From NCBI RefSeq assembly GCF_900100015.1, contig NZ_FNDD01000015.1, positions 62,001 to 126,000 on the forward strand: a stretch of 64,000 bases of DNA, in the 5' to 3' direction. Position 1 is the first letter of the stretch, and each line of letters opens with the position of its first letter. Both the position numbers and the translations under genes were made by a program. Below the pieces are notes generated by a model. That model had not been told where the DNA came from and made no database searches. It worked only from the letters and a program-made list of their open reading frames with translations. Source of the DNA: Vibrio xiamenensis. Lineage in GTDB: Bacteria > Pseudomonadota > Gammaproteobacteria > Enterobacterales > Vibrionaceae. This document shows positions 54,107-64,000 of this stretch, piece by piece.

Positions 54107-55183
54107 TTATAGCACGTCAACTGCGTTAAGGTCAGCGAAAGCTTTCTCAAGGCGTTTAACCATAGAAGCTTGACCTGCACGTAGCCATACACGTGGATCG
54201 TAGTATTTCTTGTTCGGTGCGTCTTCACCCGTTGGGTTACCGATTTGACCTTGTAGGAAATCGTGGTTTTCCGCTTCGTATTGACGGATACCATCCCAAC
54301 ATGCCCACTGAGTATCAGTATCGATGTTCATTTTGATAACACCGTAAGAGATAGACTCTTGGATTTCAGCTTCAGAAGAACCTGAACCACCGTGGAATAC
54401 GAAGTTTAGAGAGTTCGCTGGAAGACCGAATTTCTCAGATACGTATTTTTGAGAGTCACGTAGGATAGTTGGAGTTAGAACAACGTTACCTGGTTTGTAA
54501 ACGCCATGTACGTTACCGAACGAAGCCGCGATAGTGAAACGGTGGCTAATAGCGTTTAGTTTTTCGTAAGCGTATGCAACGTCTTCTGGAGAAGTGTATA
54601 GCTCAGAAGCGTCCATATCAGAGTTATCAACGCCGTCTTCTTCACCACCAGTACAACCTAGTTCGATCTCAAGAGTCATGTCCATCTTAGCCATACGCTC
54701 TAGGTATTTTGCTGAGATTTCGATGTTTTCTTCTAGAGACTCTTCAGAAAGGTCGATCATGTGAGAAGAGAACAGAGGCTTACCAGTTTGCGCGAAGTGT
54801 TGCTCACCAGCGTCTAGTAGGCCGTCGATCCATGGAAGAAGTTTCTTCGCAGCGTGGTCAGTGTGAAGAATAACAGGTACACCGTATGCTTCTGCAACGT
54901 TGTGTACGTGTTTTGCACCAGAAATTGCGCCAAGAATTTGTGCACCTTGGCCTTCTAGTTTCACGCCTTTACCAGCGAAGAAAGCAGCACCACCGTTTGA
55001 GAACTGAACGATAACTGGTGATTTAACTTTCGCTGCTGCTTCAAGTACTGCGTTGACAGAGTCAGTACCGATACAGTTAACTGCAGGAAGAGCGAAGCCG
55101 TTTTCTTTAGCAACTTCAAACACTTTCTGTACGTCATCGCCAGAGATAACACCTGGTTTTACGAAGTCGAAGATCTTAGACAT
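54107..55183 (-). CDS. fbaA: Class II fructose-bisphosphate aldolase
   Basis: Zn-dependent aldolase of glycolysis and gluconeogenesis. 358 residues with ALPAVNCIGTDSVNAVLEAA, catalytic and zinc segments VILHTDHAAKKLLPW (about residues 104-118), LEIELGCTGGEEDGVDN (about 172-188), NVHGVYKPGNV and FVFHGGSGSS. The length and motifs are those of E. coli FbaA. Highly biased codons. Third of the epd-pgk-fbaA series on the minus strand, separated from pgk by a hairpin. Confidence 0.97.
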   Translation of the reverse strand: MSKIFDFVKPGVISGDDVQKVFEVAKENGFALPAVNCIGTDSVNAVLEAAAKVKSPVIVQFSNGGAAFFAGKGVKLEGQGAQILGAISGAKHVHNVAEAYGVPVILHTDHAAKKLLPWIDGLLDAGEQHFAQTGKPLFSSHMIDLSEESLEENIEISAKYLERMAKMDMTLEIELGCTGGEEDGVDNSDMDASELYTSPEDVAYAYEKLNAISHRFTIAASFGNVHGVYKPGNVVLTPTILRDSQKYVSEKFGLPANSLNFVFHGGSGSSEAEIQESISYGVIKMNIDTDTQWACWDGIRQYEAENHDFLQGQIGNPTGEDAPNKKYYDPRVWLRAGQASMVKRLEKAFADLNAVDVL

Positions 55184-55306
55184 GGATAGAGTCCTATTTA
55201 TCTGTCGTTTTAATAATAAAACTTATTGTTAAGTATAAAAACTTGTAAATCGCTGCTCACGACTAGCGCTATTTTAGCAAAAATGTCTTATGAACGCAGC
55301 AAACAT

Positions 55307-55328
55307 AAAAGCGGGAAATCATTCCCGC
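55307..55328 (-). terminator. Terminator between pgk and fbaA
   Basis: GCGGGAA-ATCA-TTCCCGC followed by TTTT on the minus strand, 13 bases past the pgk stop. Confidence 0.8.
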
Positions 55329-55340
55329 TCTCATTATTGA

Positions 55341-56504
55341 TTAAGCTTTAGCGCGTGCTTCTAGCATTTCTACTGCAGGAAGAACTTTACCTTCAACAAA
55401 CTCAAGGAAAGCACCGCCGCCAGTTGAGATGTAAGACACGTCAGCCTTGATACCAAACTTGTCGATAGCCGCTAGCGTGTCACCACCACCAGCAACAGAG
55501 AAGCCTTCAGAAGCAGCAATCGCTTCAGAGATACCTTTAGTACCCGCTTCAAAGTTCTTGAATTCAAATACGCCAACAGGGCCGTTCCATAGGATGGTTT
55601 TCGCATCTTTAAGAATTGCTGCAAGCTCTGCAGTTGAATCAGGACCAAGGTCAAAAATCATGTCGTCGTCTTGAACGTCAGCAACGTTTTTGATCTCTGC
55701 TTCTGCGTTTTCGTCAAATGCTTTTGCACAAGCTACGTCAGTCGCAACTGGAATCGCACACTCTTCCATTAGCTTCTTAGCAGTATCCACTAGGTCAGCT
55801 TCGTATAGAGATTTACCGACATTGTGGCCAGCAGCCGCAATGAAAGTGTTGGCGATACCACCACCAACAACAAGTTGGTCAGCGATTTTAGATAGTGACT
55901 CAAGAACCGTCAGTTTAGTCGATACTTTAGAACCACCAACGATAGCCACCATTGGGCGCGCTGGGTTATCCATTGCTTTACCAAGTGCATCAAGTTCGTT
56001 CGCCAATAGAGGGCCCGCACAAGCGATTGGCGCATGCATGCCAACACCGTGAGTAGATGCTTGAGCACGGTGAGCCGTACCAAATGCATCCATAACGAAC
56101 ACGTCACAAAGTGCCGCGTATTTCTTAGACAATTCTTCTTCGTTTTTCTTTTCGCCTTTGTTGAAGCGAACGTTTTCTAGAACCACCAATTCACCAGCGT
56201 TAAGCTCTAGGCCGTCTAGGTAATCTTTTGCCAGTTTTACTTCGCAATCTAGTGCGTCGTTTAGGTAGTTCACAACAGGTTGTAGAGAGAACTCATCAGC
56301 GTACTCGCCTTCAGTTGGGCGACCAAGGTGAGAGGTAACCATTACTTTAGCGCCAGCTTCTAGGCAGTGCTTGATAGTTGGAAGAGACGCAAGAATACGT
56401 GCGTCAGAAGTCACTTTGCCATCTTTTACTGGCACGTTTAGGTCAGCACGAATGAATACGCGTTTACCTGCTAGGTCCAGGTCAGTCATCTTGATTACAG
56501 ACAT
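55341..56504 (-). CDS. pgk: Phosphoglycerate kinase
   Basis: Glycolytic kinase, 387 residues from the ATG at 56504, which has an AGAGGA ribosome site; the longer frame (56519) adds five non-conserved residues. Conserved [17 protein letters not shown] (about 14-30), [31 protein letters not shown], the nucleotide site [11 protein letters not shown] and [12 protein letters not shown] are present. Confidence 0.97.
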   Translation of the reverse strand: MSVIKMTDLDLAGKRVFIRADLNVPVKDGKVTSDARILASLPTIKHCLEAGAKVMVTSHLGRPTEGEYADEFSLQPVVNYLNDALDCEVKLAKDYLDGLELNAGELVVLENVRFNKGEKKNEEELSKKYAALCDVFVMDAFGTAHRAQASTHGVGMHAPIACAGPLLANELDALGKAMDNPARPMVAIVGGSKVSTKLTVLESLSKIADQLVVGGGIANTFIAAAGHNVGKSLYEADLVDTAKKLMEECAIPVATDVACAKAFDENAEAEIKNVADVQDDDMIFDLGPDSTAELAAILKDAKTILWNGPVGVFEFKNFEAGTKGISEAIAASEGFSVAGGGDTLAAIDKFGIKADVSYISTGGGAFLEFVEGKVLPAVEMLEARAKA

Positions 56505-56646
56505 GGTTTGTCCTCTCAAATTAAGTAAAGTTTTTTAGTAAGCCCGGCACCCCTGCCGAACCTGAGAATCTTTAAATTATCATCTGTTATGGAGGCAATT
56601 TTCATTTATTTCAAGCTTAGAAATAAATATTTTTACTCCATGGCGC

Positions 56647-57678
56647 CTAGTGGCTATCGGACGCCTGCATCGCGAGCGCAGTATCCAACATGCGGTTCGC
56701 AAAGCCCCATTCGTTATCGCACCAGACCAGCATTTTTACTAGCCGTCCGTCACTGACTCGGGTCTGTGTGCCATCAACAATCGCACTATGGGGATCGTGG
56801 TTAAAATCGATGGAAACCAGAGGTGCTTCAGTATAGTCAACAATGTTGTGTAATGTACACTGAGACGCCTTGACTATGGTTTGATTTACGTCATTAACTT
56901 TCACGTTTGTATTAATTGTGACACTCAAATCCATCGCGGTGACATTTACTGTGGGGACACGCACTGAAATCGCTTCAAACTTGTTGGAAAATTTCGGAAA
57001 TATCCGTTCTATCCCTTTGTGCAGTTTGGTATCAACCGGAATGATCGATTGGCTCGCGGCGCGGGTTCTGCGTAAGTCGGAATGATACGCGTCGATCACC
57101 TGTTGATCGTTCATTGATGAGTGAATCGTGGTAATGGTGCCAGAATCGATGCCAAACGCCTCATCTAACACTTTGATGATCGGAACAATACAGTTGGTGG
57201 TACACGAACCGTTAGAGACGACTTTATGTTTTGCTTGTAAAGTCTCATGATTGACACCATAAATGATGGTGTTATCGACATCACTCGCACCGGGATGAGA
57301 AAACAATACTTTCTTGGCACCCGCTTGGATGTGCAACTGGCCATCGGCTTGCGAGCCAAAAACACCGGTGCAGTCAAGTACGATATCAACGTCCAAATCA
57401 CGCCAAGGCAAAAGTTCAATTTCAGCTAAATGCAGAATGCGGATTGTATCGAATTGTTCCGCATCGTGGTGAACGTAGAGATGCTCTTGATCGTTGCTAA
57501 TTCGCTTACCAAAGCGACCATGGCTGGTGTCATATTGCAACAGGTGTGACATCGCATCCGGCTGCGCTAACTCATTAACCGCAACCACTTTGATCTGTTG
57601 GCTTTTACCACTTTCGTAAATCGCACGTAATACATTGCGACCAATCCGACCAAATCCATTAATGGCAACTTTTAGCAT
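56647..57678 (-). CDS. epd: Erythrose-4-phosphate dehydrogenase
   Basis: NAD-dependent enzyme of pyridoxal-phosphate synthesis, from the GAPDH family. ATG at 57678 gives [15 protein letters not shown] at the N-terminus. The catalytic Cys is in [20 protein letters not shown] (about residues 150-169), and the epd branch is indicated by the [30 protein letters not shown] segment. 343 residues. Upstream of pgk, as in enterobacteria; no tkt gene lies beside it here. Confidence 0.92.
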   Translation of the reverse strand: MLKVAINGFGRIGRNVLRAIYESGKSQQIKVVAVNELAQPDAMSHLLQYDTSHGRFGKRISNDQEHLYVHHDAEQFDTIRILHLAEIELLPWRDLDVDIVLDCTGVFGSQADGQLHIQAGAKKVLFSHPGASDVDNTIIYGVNHETLQAKHKVVSNGSCTTNCIVPIIKVLDEAFGIDSGTITTIHSSMNDQQVIDAYHSDLRRTRAASQSIIPVDTKLHKGIERIFPKFSNKFEAISVRVPTVNVTAMDLSVTINTNVKVNDVNQTIVKASQCTLHNIVDYTEAPLVSIDFNHDPHSAIVDGTQTRVSDGRLVKMLVWCDNEWGFANRMLDTALAMQASDSH

Positions 57679-57775
57679 CACTCCATCGCTCTGACATAAC
57701 TTTCGAGGCACAGATAGTACCCGATTCATCAGGTTAACGCATCAATGAATAATGGAACGTATTGTTACTTAAACG

Positions 57776-57801
57776 TAAAAAAGCCGGTTCGCACCGGCTT
57801 T
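57776..57801 (-). terminator. Terminator of irgA
   Basis: AAAGCCGGT-TCGC-ACCGGCTTT, 26 bases past the irgA stop, followed by TTTTT on the minus strand. Confidence 0.88.
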
Positions 57802-57827
57802 GACTATTAACAATTATGCAAACTCAA

Positions 57828-59759
57828 TTAAAAGCTCACATCTAAACCTAACCAGTAGCGACGGCCATCTTCCACATAGCCATAATCGTCATAGTTAACG
57901 TCTTCATCCAGAAGGTTATAAATCGCCGCTTTCAGACGCGTGTTATCGGTCAAGTCATAGGTAATACCCGCATCAACAAACGTATATGACGGAGCGATGG
58001 TTGAAGAGCGGCTACTCGAAGGATCGGACTCTTTGCCGTGGTAAGTCACTTTTGCCCAACTATTGAGTAGTTCCGTCGCAAGCCAATCAACTTGGGTTGA
58101 AAACAGATGCTTTGGCAATTGGTTTAAAGGCATACCCGCGTAATCGCCAGTTTTCTGTTTGGAATAGGTGTAGGTGTAGCTCGCCTTCCACTGCCAATCA
58201 TCGCCAATCGGCGTATCAATCGACGCTTCAACGCCACGCGTCACCGCTTTGTCGACGTTGGTATAAATTCGTGGTGAACTGCCCCATGAGTTATCGCCTT
58301 CAGTACACACGGATGAATCACAATCAACGCTGGTGATCTTATCTTTAAAGTCATTATTAAACAGACCAAGCGACGCTTGAAGACCGAACTGCGCGTTATA
58401 AATTAAGTTCAACTCTTCACTCACACTGGTCTCGGGATCAAGATCGGAGTTACCGTGAATATTGCCGCCGCGTGAAACCGAAATCCAATCGTCACTGGCT
58501 TGGCGAAGCTCTGGCGCTTTGAAACCGGTTGAGACGCCGCCTTTGAGCGTCCAGGCTGACGTAACATCCCACACTGCGTAAAGACGCGGACTGAAATGCG
58601 AGCCGTAATCTTCGTTGTAATCAAAGCGCCCACCAGCTGTTAGCGCAAAACTATCAAATACTCGCCACTCATCTTCAACAAATAGCGCCCCTTGGCTATT
58701 ACTCAGTTCAGTAATGGTGCCACCAGTATTACCCGTGTCATCATTGAGTTTGGCATATTCTCCCTGCAAACCAAGGCTGAGCGTGTGTACTTTAAACGGC
58801 AGCACGAACGTCGATTTAGCGGTGCTATTTTCCAGCGTCATTTCTCGCGATTCATTGTCGCTGCGCTCAAACTGCAGATAACTGTCACTGCGCACAGTAC
58901 TGCCCCAACGACCAGTGTGACTCAACGCAAACGAGCTGCGATCGTAGCTGTTATCACTATCGCCATCGCCTTCGGCAACTGAGACACCGTCCGTCCCAAC
59001 GCGGCGCTGCTTAGTAATATCAGCGCTAAACGCCAGCTCTTGCTGCTCGCTAATTTGGTAAGTCAGTTTCGAACCAATCGAACGCAGGGTTTTGTCTTCA
59101 AAACCGTTCTCAATGTTGTCTTCGTCGCGATGGGTATTTTGACCATAAACTTGGAGAGAAAGGGCGTCAGTCAGCGGACCATTGACAAAAAAGTTCACGC
59201 TTTGCTCATCACCCGAATCGCGATTTTCTTGCATCACAGTGCCGAGTTGTACATTACCACTCCAGTGCTGAGACGATTTCTTGGTAATTACGTTAATCAC
59301 ACCGCCCATAGCTTCCGAGCCATATAGGGTCGACATCGGGCCGCGAATCACTTCAATGCGCTCAATGGCTTCAAGAGGAGGCAACCAAGCCGCTTCAATT
59401 CCTGGGCCATCACTATTGGGGCGAGTCTGACGCGACGACAGACGTTTGCCATCAACCAAAATCAAAGTGTATTTCGACCCCATACCACGAATGCTGATAT
59501 CTTTGCCATCTCCGCCATCCGTTACGACAACGCCAGGTACGCTGGTTAGCGCGTCGGTCACATCACGGTAATATTTTGAGGCGAGCTCCTCTTGAGTTAT
59601 CACCGTAACGCTCGCAGGAGCGTTAGTTTGGATTTGCTCAAAACCAGCCGCCGTGACCACCATTGTTTCGGTTGCGCTATCTTGAGCTAACGCTTGGGTT
59701 GAAAGCACTCCAACCACGCCACTCATCACTGCCATTACCTGGCGTTTAATGCTAGACAT
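57828..59759 (-). CDS. irgA: TonB-dependent siderophore receptor IrgA
   Basis: Outer-membrane receptor for catechol siderophores (enterobactin class in V. cholerae). Start ATG 59759 has an AGGAG site. 643 residues: signal peptide ending near ALA-QD, TonB box ETMVVTAAG, plug domain with DVTDALTSVPGVVVTDGGDGKDISIRGM and ERIEVIRGPMSTLYGSEAMGGVINVIT, and a 22-strand barrel ending in NYDDYGYVEDGRRYWLGLDVSF. The end and plug are nearly those of V. cholerae IrgA. Divergent from irgB with a perfect Fur box between. Confidence 0.92.
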   Translation of the reverse strand: MSSIKRQVMAVMSGVVGVLSTQALAQDSATETMVVTAAGFEQIQTNAPASVTVITQEELASKYYRDVTDALTSVPGVVVTDGGDGKDISIRGMGSKYTLILVDGKRLSSRQTRPNSDGPGIEAAWLPPLEAIERIEVIRGPMSTLYGSEAMGGVINVITKKSSQHWSGNVQLGTVMQENRDSGDEQSVNFFVNGPLTDALSLQVYGQNTHRDEDNIENGFEDKTLRSIGSKLTYQISEQQELAFSADITKQRRVGTDGVSVAEGDGDSDNSYDRSSFALSHTGRWGSTVRSDSYLQFERSDNESREMTLENSTAKSTFVLPFKVHTLSLGLQGEYAKLNDDTGNTGGTITELSNSQGALFVEDEWRVFDSFALTAGGRFDYNEDYGSHFSPRLYAVWDVTSAWTLKGGVSTGFKAPELRQASDDWISVSRGGNIHGNSDLDPETSVSEELNLIYNAQFGLQASLGLFNNDFKDKITSVDCDSSVCTEGDNSWGSSPRIYTNVDKAVTRGVEASIDTPIGDDWQWKASYTYTYSKQKTGDYAGMPLNQLPKHLFSTQVDWLATELLNSWAKVTYHGKESDPSSSRSSTIAPSYTFVDAGITYDLTDNTRLKAAIYNLLDEDVNYDDYGYVEDGRRYWLGLDVSF

Positions 59760-59774
59760 CTTCAACTCCTATCT

Positions 59775-59789
59775 TGATAATAATTATCA
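59775..59789. promoter_or_regulatory. Fur box between irgA and irgB
   Basis: TGATAAT-A-ATTATCA, a perfect 7-1-7 inverted repeat equal to the Fur consensus, 15 bases upstream of the irgA start. Predicts iron repression of irgA and probably of irgB. Confidence 0.92.
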
Positions 59790-59895
59790 TTTGAATATTG
59801 AGGATTATTCACATTCGTGATTGAATTGATAGTTAGATTAATGGAATGCCTCATCCCAAATATGGAACCTAACTCACGCGCAAGAGATTAAGCAG

Positions 59896-60798
59896 ATGCA
59901 TGACCTGAGTTCAATAAGAGCCTTTGATGCCCTAAATGAACACAAAAGTTTGACCGCCGCCGCCAAGGCACTCAATCAGCCTAAATCGACGATTAGCCGC
60001 CGTTTGGCTCAGCTCGAAGCCGACGTTGGCCAAGCCTTGACGATTCGCCAAGGTAATCGCCTAGTGATCACGAAAGCGGGGCAAGTGTTTGCGCGCTATA
60101 GCAAAAAGATGCTCGAGCTGGCAGATGAGAGCCAAGACGCGATTCAAGGGCTGAATAATCAAGTCTCTGGAGAGCTGCAAATTATTTGTCACCCTGCCCT
60201 GATGCGCGGTTGGATAAGCACAGCGTTAAATCGGTTTTTGGCCGATAACCCTAAAGTGCGCATTCGTATGAGCAGCGAATATGTGGCGGATATTCACAAT
60301 CCAGATCTGATTGTATGGGTAGGGCAAATTCCTGACTTGGATTGGCGCAAACAAACGCTTGGCCATTGGTATTACAGCGCTTACGCAGCGCCTGACTATT
60401 TGGCTAATCAGCCAAAAATCAACCATCCTAAGCAGCTTCAACAGCACCCTTGGATAGATTTTGGTTCGGTGCGAGAGGCAGGGTTGGTGCTTAATCATCA
60501 TCAAGCTGGCGACTATTTTCTCGAACCGATTGAAAGTCGGCTGCAGTGCGATAATTTGGCGTTACAAGTTGATTCTATCGCTAATGGCAATGGGATTGGC
60601 TTACTGCCCAAAAGCATGGCTAATGGCTATTTACAGCATCATCCGGGGCGCATTGTCGACTGCCTACCAGGTTGGCAAACCGAGCCGGTTGAAATTAACT
60701 ATTACACTCAAGTTGGACGCCCACCAAGACGCTTACTGGCACTGGTTGATGTGCTTGAACAAAACGTCCCAGACACGTGGCAAAAGCAATATCCATAA
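59896..60798 (+). CDS. irgB: LysR-type activator IrgB
   Basis: 300-residue LysR regulator divergent from irgA. Helix-turn-helix: RAFDALNEHKSLTAAAKALNQPKSTISRRLAQLEADVGQALTIRQGNRLVITKAG (about residues 8-62). The C-terminal part agrees with V. cholerae IrgB (SRLQCDNLALQVDSIANGNGIGLLP). In V. cholerae IrgB activates irgA under low iron. The promoters overlap the Fur box, so the pair is iron-controlled. Confidence 0.9.
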   Translation: MHDLSSIRAFDALNEHKSLTAAAKALNQPKSTISRRLAQLEADVGQALTIRQGNRLVITKAGQVFARYSKKMLELADESQDAIQGLNNQVSGELQIICHPALMRGWISTALNRFLADNPKVRIRMSSEYVADIHNPDLIVWVGQIPDLDWRKQTLGHWYYSAYAAPDYLANQPKINHPKQLQQHPWIDFGSVREAGLVLNHHQAGDYFLEPIESRLQCDNLALQVDSIANGNGIGLLPKSMANGYLQHHPGRIVDCLPGWQTEPVEINYYTQVGRPPRRLLALVDVLEQNVPDTWQKQYP

Positions 60799-60837
60799 TC
60801 CATTGTTAATCAAAAACGGCATAACTGCGAAACATAA

Positions 60838-60862
60838 CAAAGGGGCAATAAGCCCCTTTTAT
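60838..60862 (+). terminator. Terminator of irgB
   Basis: AAAGGGGC-AATAA-GCCCCTTTT followed by ATTTTTT, 40 bases after the stop. Confidence 0.87.
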
Positions 60863-60924
60863 TTTTTAACCATTTTTACGTCACTGGTCTTTAATATCGT
60901 CACTTCTCAGCCACTCTGATCGCT

Positions 60925-61494
60925 TTACTGGGTTACCACTTCCAGTTCATCGCTGACTTTTTTCACATCGTCAGTATTTTTCGCCAGCATCACCGCCAGC
61001 TGCTGCATTTCATCGGATGTGACGTCACCTTTAAGCGTCACAACACCTTGGTCGACATCAACGTTGATATCGGTGCCGTTGACTTCGGGATCAAGCAATA
61101 AGGACGTTTTTACTACCGTAGCAATTTTCGCATCGAGCACATTTTGGCTGATGCTCGAATCCTGCTGTTCTTTATCCATCACAGTAAGTGTATTATCGAC
61201 CTCTTTGACGCCATCGATATTACGTACCAGCTCGCTGGCTAAACGTTTTTCCACTTGCGAATCAACATCACCGGTTAAATACACTACGCCGTCTTTGACA
61301 TCTGTGTTGATATCAAAACTGTTTAAATCACCATTAAACAATAAGGTCGCTTCGGCTTTACCATCAATCCAAGCATCGTGAGCATCGTCGGTCCAACCGT
61401 TTGACGTAGCTTGAGTCGACGCCATGGCGCTAAACGCTGTAACACCACACGCTAAAATGACAGTTCGGGTCAACGTAGAAAGCTTGTTATTCAT
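60925..61494 (-). CDS. Two-BON-domain periplasmic protein (OsmY-like)
   Basis: 189 residues with a signal peptide (cleaved after AMAS, about residue 26) and two BON domains: about 40-105 (DVKDGVVYLTGDVDSQVEKRLASELVRNIDGVKEVDNTL) and about 120-189 (DVDQGVVTLKGDVTSDEMQQLAVMLAKNTDDVKKVSDEL). Strong AGGAGG site. OsmY of this family is an osmotic and stationary-phase periplasmic chaperone; the same role is inferred. The 235-base gap to the next gene holds no gene. Confidence 0.88.
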   Translation of the reverse strand: MNNKLSTLTRTVILACGVTAFSAMASTQATSNGWTDDAHDAWIDGKAEATLLFNGDLNSFDINTDVKDGVVYLTGDVDSQVEKRLASELVRNIDGVKEVDNTLTVMDKEQQDSSISQNVLDAKIATVVKTSLLLDPEVNGTDINVDVDQGVVTLKGDVTSDEMQQLAVMLAKNTDDVKKVSDELEVVTQ

Positions 61495-61729
61495 CTCGTT
61501 TCCTCCTTATCAGGAATGCGTATTCATGGGTTGCAATTTAGAACTTGCCAATAGCATGCCAAAATATTTAATCAATAAAATCAAAACCTTAAAATTCCAT
61601 CATTTCACTGGTCTATTGAGATATGAAATTATTGCCCACTGACCTGTAACTTATTCAGACACATTGCTTTAAATAGCGGCCAAGGTGTAAATCAGCAATA
61701 ACCTGCGCCAATCCTTCAATAACACCTTG

Positions 61730-62188
61730 TTATTTAAGACGTTTTACCGTTAAATGGGTAGCTTCCACTTCCATCTGCAAAGCCGCCACCCAATACGACA
61801 CTTTGTGCGCAAGATGGTCAGACTCTAAGTTCTTCACTAATACTTTCCCTTTATTTATTAACTCCTTATCGTTACTGACTAAGCCAGACATCAGTTCAAT
61901 ATCTTCGTTATTTTGTGGCGGTTTCGGGTTCATAAACAGCGGATAAGGCGTATCGATCGCCTGGCGCAAATCGCGCGTCGCCTGACTTTTTAGCAAGGTC
62001 AAGCGCATTAATGAACGGTACAAGCTGCTGTTTTCTATACGATGTGATAAAAATCGAGCGCTCATATAGCTTTTGTCCAACCATGCAATCATCAAACGAA
62101 CCAGACGTTCATCTCTCGAGGTAATACATAGCTTTCGGGCTTGATTAGTCACAATCTCCTCCGTTGTTGATTGATCATTGATAATCAT
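61730..62188 (-). CDS. Small helical protein, function unknown
   Basis: 152 residues from the ATG at 62188 (a GTG directly before is also in frame; AGGTG precedes). No signal peptide or membrane helix. Almost wholly alpha-helical, with regular heptad-like stretches in SRDERLVRLMIAWLDKSYMSARFLSHRIENSSLYRSLMRLTLLKS and NKGKVLVKNLESDHLAHKVSYWVAALQMEVEATHLTVKRLK. Several His/Glu residues in the last helix could bind metal. The layout resembles four-helix stress proteins such as the DUF2383/YciE type, but I cannot assign it. Same strand as the BON gene; divergent from the sigma-54 activator. Confidence 0.6.
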   Translation of the reverse strand: MIINDQSTTEEIVTNQARKLCITSRDERLVRLMIAWLDKSYMSARFLSHRIENSSLYRSLMRLTLLKSQATRDLRQAIDTPYPLFMNPKPPQNNEDIELMSGLVSNDKELINKGKVLVKNLESDHLAHKVSYWVAALQMEVEATHLTVKRLK

Positions 62189-62318
62189 CACCTATCAATC
62201 TTCGTACCAAGTTTTAGGTTATGAATTAGTTAAAGTCTGGTAAAAAATACCGCAGCCACCTTGTTGCTTTGTAAGGATTTACGTACATTAACCACTCATT
62301 AACTACCGAGGAAAGCTA

Positions 62319-63665
62319 ATGAGCTTACCGATTTTGTTTGTCCATTTAGCTAATTCAGAGTTGTACTCTTCGCTAATTCAATGCTCCGCTCTATCGGAGT
62401 TTTCCGTGGTGCAAACCGATGTCGGCGGCCATTGGTTAACTCAGCTAGAGTCATCCTCCGCGCATGCCGCAATTATCGATACCAGCGAACTTAGCCAGCA
62501 ACAACTAAGCGAACTCACCACCAGCTCCGCGTTTACGCACAGCGACGTCATTTTATTTAGTGACGGTCAGCCTAATCCGCAAATAGACCAACTGATGTTA
62601 AGCGGTAGCGTGTTTCATTTTCGCTCGCCGGTCGACTTTGAATCGGTCAACGACACCTTGATCGATATCGCCAGTTACCACCATGACAGCAGTGCCAAAC
62701 GTAAAGCGGTCAACAGCAGTCACTTGGATCAATTTGGCTTGTTGGTAGGCTCATCGCGAGAAATGCATCAGTTGTATCGCACGTTGCGCCGCGTAGCGAA
62801 AACCGAATCCAACGTATTTATCATTGGTGAAAGTGGCTCAGGTAAAGAGCTAGTTGCTAATACCGTGCATCTTGCCAGTGACCGTAACCACAAACCGTTT
62901 ATCGCCGTTAACTGCGGCGCCATCAGCCCAGAGCTGGTAGACAGTGAACTGTTTGGTCATGAGAAAGGCGCGTTTACTGGTGCGCATAAAAATCACTCTG
63001 GCGTCTTTAAACAAGCTGAGGGCGGCACACTATTTCTCGATGAAGTCACCGAAATGCCTCTGGAACATCAAGTAAAATTACTGCGTGTGCTTGAAACCGG
63101 AGAGTACCGCCCAGTGGGCAGTCAACAAACCCTCAAAGCTAATGTTCGAGTGGTAGCGGCCACCAACCGCGACCCGCAAAAAGCCATTGAAAACGAGCGT
63201 TTTCGCGAAGACTTGTATTTTCGTCTGTCACAGTTTCCGGTCCACGTTCCACCACTGCGTGAGCGCAATGAGGATGTCACGGGGTTAGCGCTACACTTTC
63301 TCGCTCATCGCAATACCGAAGAAAAACTCAATAAGTCGATCACTAACGAAGCGTTAAACGCCATTGCCGAACATTCATGGCCTGGCAATGTGCGTGAGCT
63401 GAAACACTGCATCGAACGAGCGTATATTCTGGCTGATCAACAAATCGACCAGCAACACTTAGTATTTGATACTCCGCCGCTACAATCCCCTTCGAGTATT
63501 GAAGAGAGTATCCCTGCAGGTGTTGCACTAGAAGAGATTGAGCGTGCGGCCATCATGAACACGCTGGCCGAAAATCAGGGCAACAAAACAGATACCGCCT
63601 CGGATCTCGGTATCAGTGTCAAAACCCTGTACAACAAACTTGAGCGCTACCAAGCCAAAGAGTAA
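62319..63665 (+). CDS. Sigma-54-dependent response-regulator-like activator
   Basis: 448 residues. N-terminal receiver-like domain (about 1-120) lacks the usual acidic pair (VHLANS instead) but keeps an Asp at the phosphoacceptor-like place (IIDTSEL, Asp54). The central AAA+ domain has Walker A GESGSGKE (170-177), GAFTGA (217-222) for sigma-54 contact, Walker B GGTLFLDE (235-242), and an Arg-finger region [14 protein letters not shown]-terminal Fis-type helix-turn-helix [18 protein letters not shown]. Overall design resembles VpsR, the vibrio exopolysaccharide activator, but identity is uncertain. Confidence 0.88.
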   Translation: MSLPILFVHLANSELYSSLIQCSALSEFSVVQTDVGGHWLTQLESSSAHAAIIDTSELSQQQLSELTTSSAFTHSDVILFSDGQPNPQIDQLMLSGSVFHFRSPVDFESVNDTLIDIASYHHDSSAKRKAVNSSHLDQFGLLVGSSREMHQLYRTLRRVAKTESNVFIIGESGSGKELVANTVHLASDRNHKPFIAVNCGAISPELVDSELFGHEKGAFTGAHKNHSGVFKQAEGGTLFLDEVTEMPLEHQVKLLRVLETGEYRPVGSQQTLKANVRVVAATNRDPQKAIENERFREDLYFRLSQFPVHVPPLRERNEDVTGLALHFLAHRNTEEKLNKSITNEALNAIAEHSWPGNVRELKHCIERAYILADQQIDQQHLVFDTPPLQSPSSIEESIPAGVALEEIERAAIMNTLAENQGNKTDTASDLGISVKTLYNKLERYQAKE

Positions 63666-63688
63666 TGACGCTTCACTTAAAGCTTTAA

Positions 63689-64000
63689 CTACACTTCAGA
63701 TTGGGTATTGGCGAGCGTGCTGTCTGCTGGCACCAATACCCAAAGTGAGTTAGGTTTCACCTGCATTTTCAGCCCATCATCTTCAAATAACTCGCCATCA
63801 ATCGCGTATTTCAAACCTTGCTGACCTTGGATTTCAATCGTCGTGACATGACGATGCTCGACGACATCATCGATGCTGCGCTGGGTTAAACCATTGAATA
63901 GCAATTCGGTTAATGACCAAACTTGATCACTGACTTTTTCACCACTTGGTAACCAAGTGACATCCAACTGGCCATCTTGAGCATCAGGCTGGCCTTTGCC
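63689..64000 (-). CDS. YegS/DAGK-family lipid kinase (5' part beyond window)
   Basis: C-terminal end only. The frame is open from base 64000 and begins GKGQPDAQDGQLDVTW, which matches the conserved P-A-DG-LDV segment of diacylglycerol/sphingosine-kinase-like proteins; the later YAIDGELFEDDGLKMQV is the conserved DGE block. At least 103 codons are present; the ATP-binding N-terminal domain lies outside. Convergent with the sigma-54 activator across 23 bases. Confidence 0.82.
   Translation of the reverse strand, partial: GKGQPDAQDGQLDVTWLPSGEKVSDQVWSLTELLFNGLTQRSIDDVVEHRHVTTIEIQGQQGLKYAIDGELFEDDGLKMQVKPNSLWVLVPADSTLANTQSEV

Noticed and set aside
1..64000. CRISPR array, rRNA operon or intact insertion sequence
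   Set aside because: No regularly spaced direct repeats, rRNA sequence or complete transposase were seen.

Overview
The window reads as chromosomal DNA of a Vibrio (Gammaproteobacteria, Vibrionaceae). The reasons are the irgA/irgB pair, a bifunctional OlsF, the rpsU-yqeY-dnaG-rpoD operon, and the order epd-pgk-fbaA-mscS-argO/argP-SIMPL. From memory, the backbone gene order matches V. cholerae chromosome 1 around VC0474-VC0526. Species cannot be fixed from sequence alone. Both window edges cut genes (uppP on the left, a YegS-like lipid kinase on the right).

Layout. 0-9.3 kb is core: folB-folK-uppP, plsY, an alpha/beta hydrolase, tsaD, the macromolecular-synthesis operon, and a tRNA-Ile2(CAT) with its own strong promoter and terminator. 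9.3-20.7 kb is accessory: an acidic three-repeat RTX-like protein of unknown role, a small Pro/Gln/Gly lipoprotein, an M14-type metallopeptidase, and a complete tetronate/threonate catabolic operon (ltnD-otnK-otnC-otnI-gntP) facing its DeoR regulator. This interval sits where V. cholerae carries the VSP-II island. 20.9-28 kb holds olsF (ornithine lipids), zntB and the mannitol operon mtlA-mtlD-mtlR with a long 5' leader.

28-42 kb is a Wzx/Wzy-type exopolysaccharide operon on the minus strand: wza, wzc, an ATP-grasp ligase, wzx, glycosyltransferases, a beta-propeller protein, an EpsG-like polymerase, a UDP-glucuronate 4-epimerase and a WecA-type initiating transferase. It is headed by a perfect RfaH ops element. 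The middle of the locus (30.6-37.2 kb) is strikingly AT-rich. Its Wzc has lost the Walker A lysine and the C-terminal tyrosine cluster, and no wzb phosphatase is present. A decayed ISL3-type transposase end lies between this locus and glmS.

42.9-64 kb returns to core: glmS with a DeoR regulator, pykF with a structured leader, a GntR regulator, a diguanylate cyclase, the SIMPL/argP/argO/mscS group, the glycolytic genes fbaA, pgk and epd, irgA/irgB around a perfect Fur box, a BON-domain protein, an unrecognised helical protein, a sigma-54 activator and the truncated lipid kinase.

The main candidates for something new are the three-repeat acidic protein, the non-canonical Wzc with the ATP-grasp and beta-propeller members of the polysaccharide locus, and the pykF leader.
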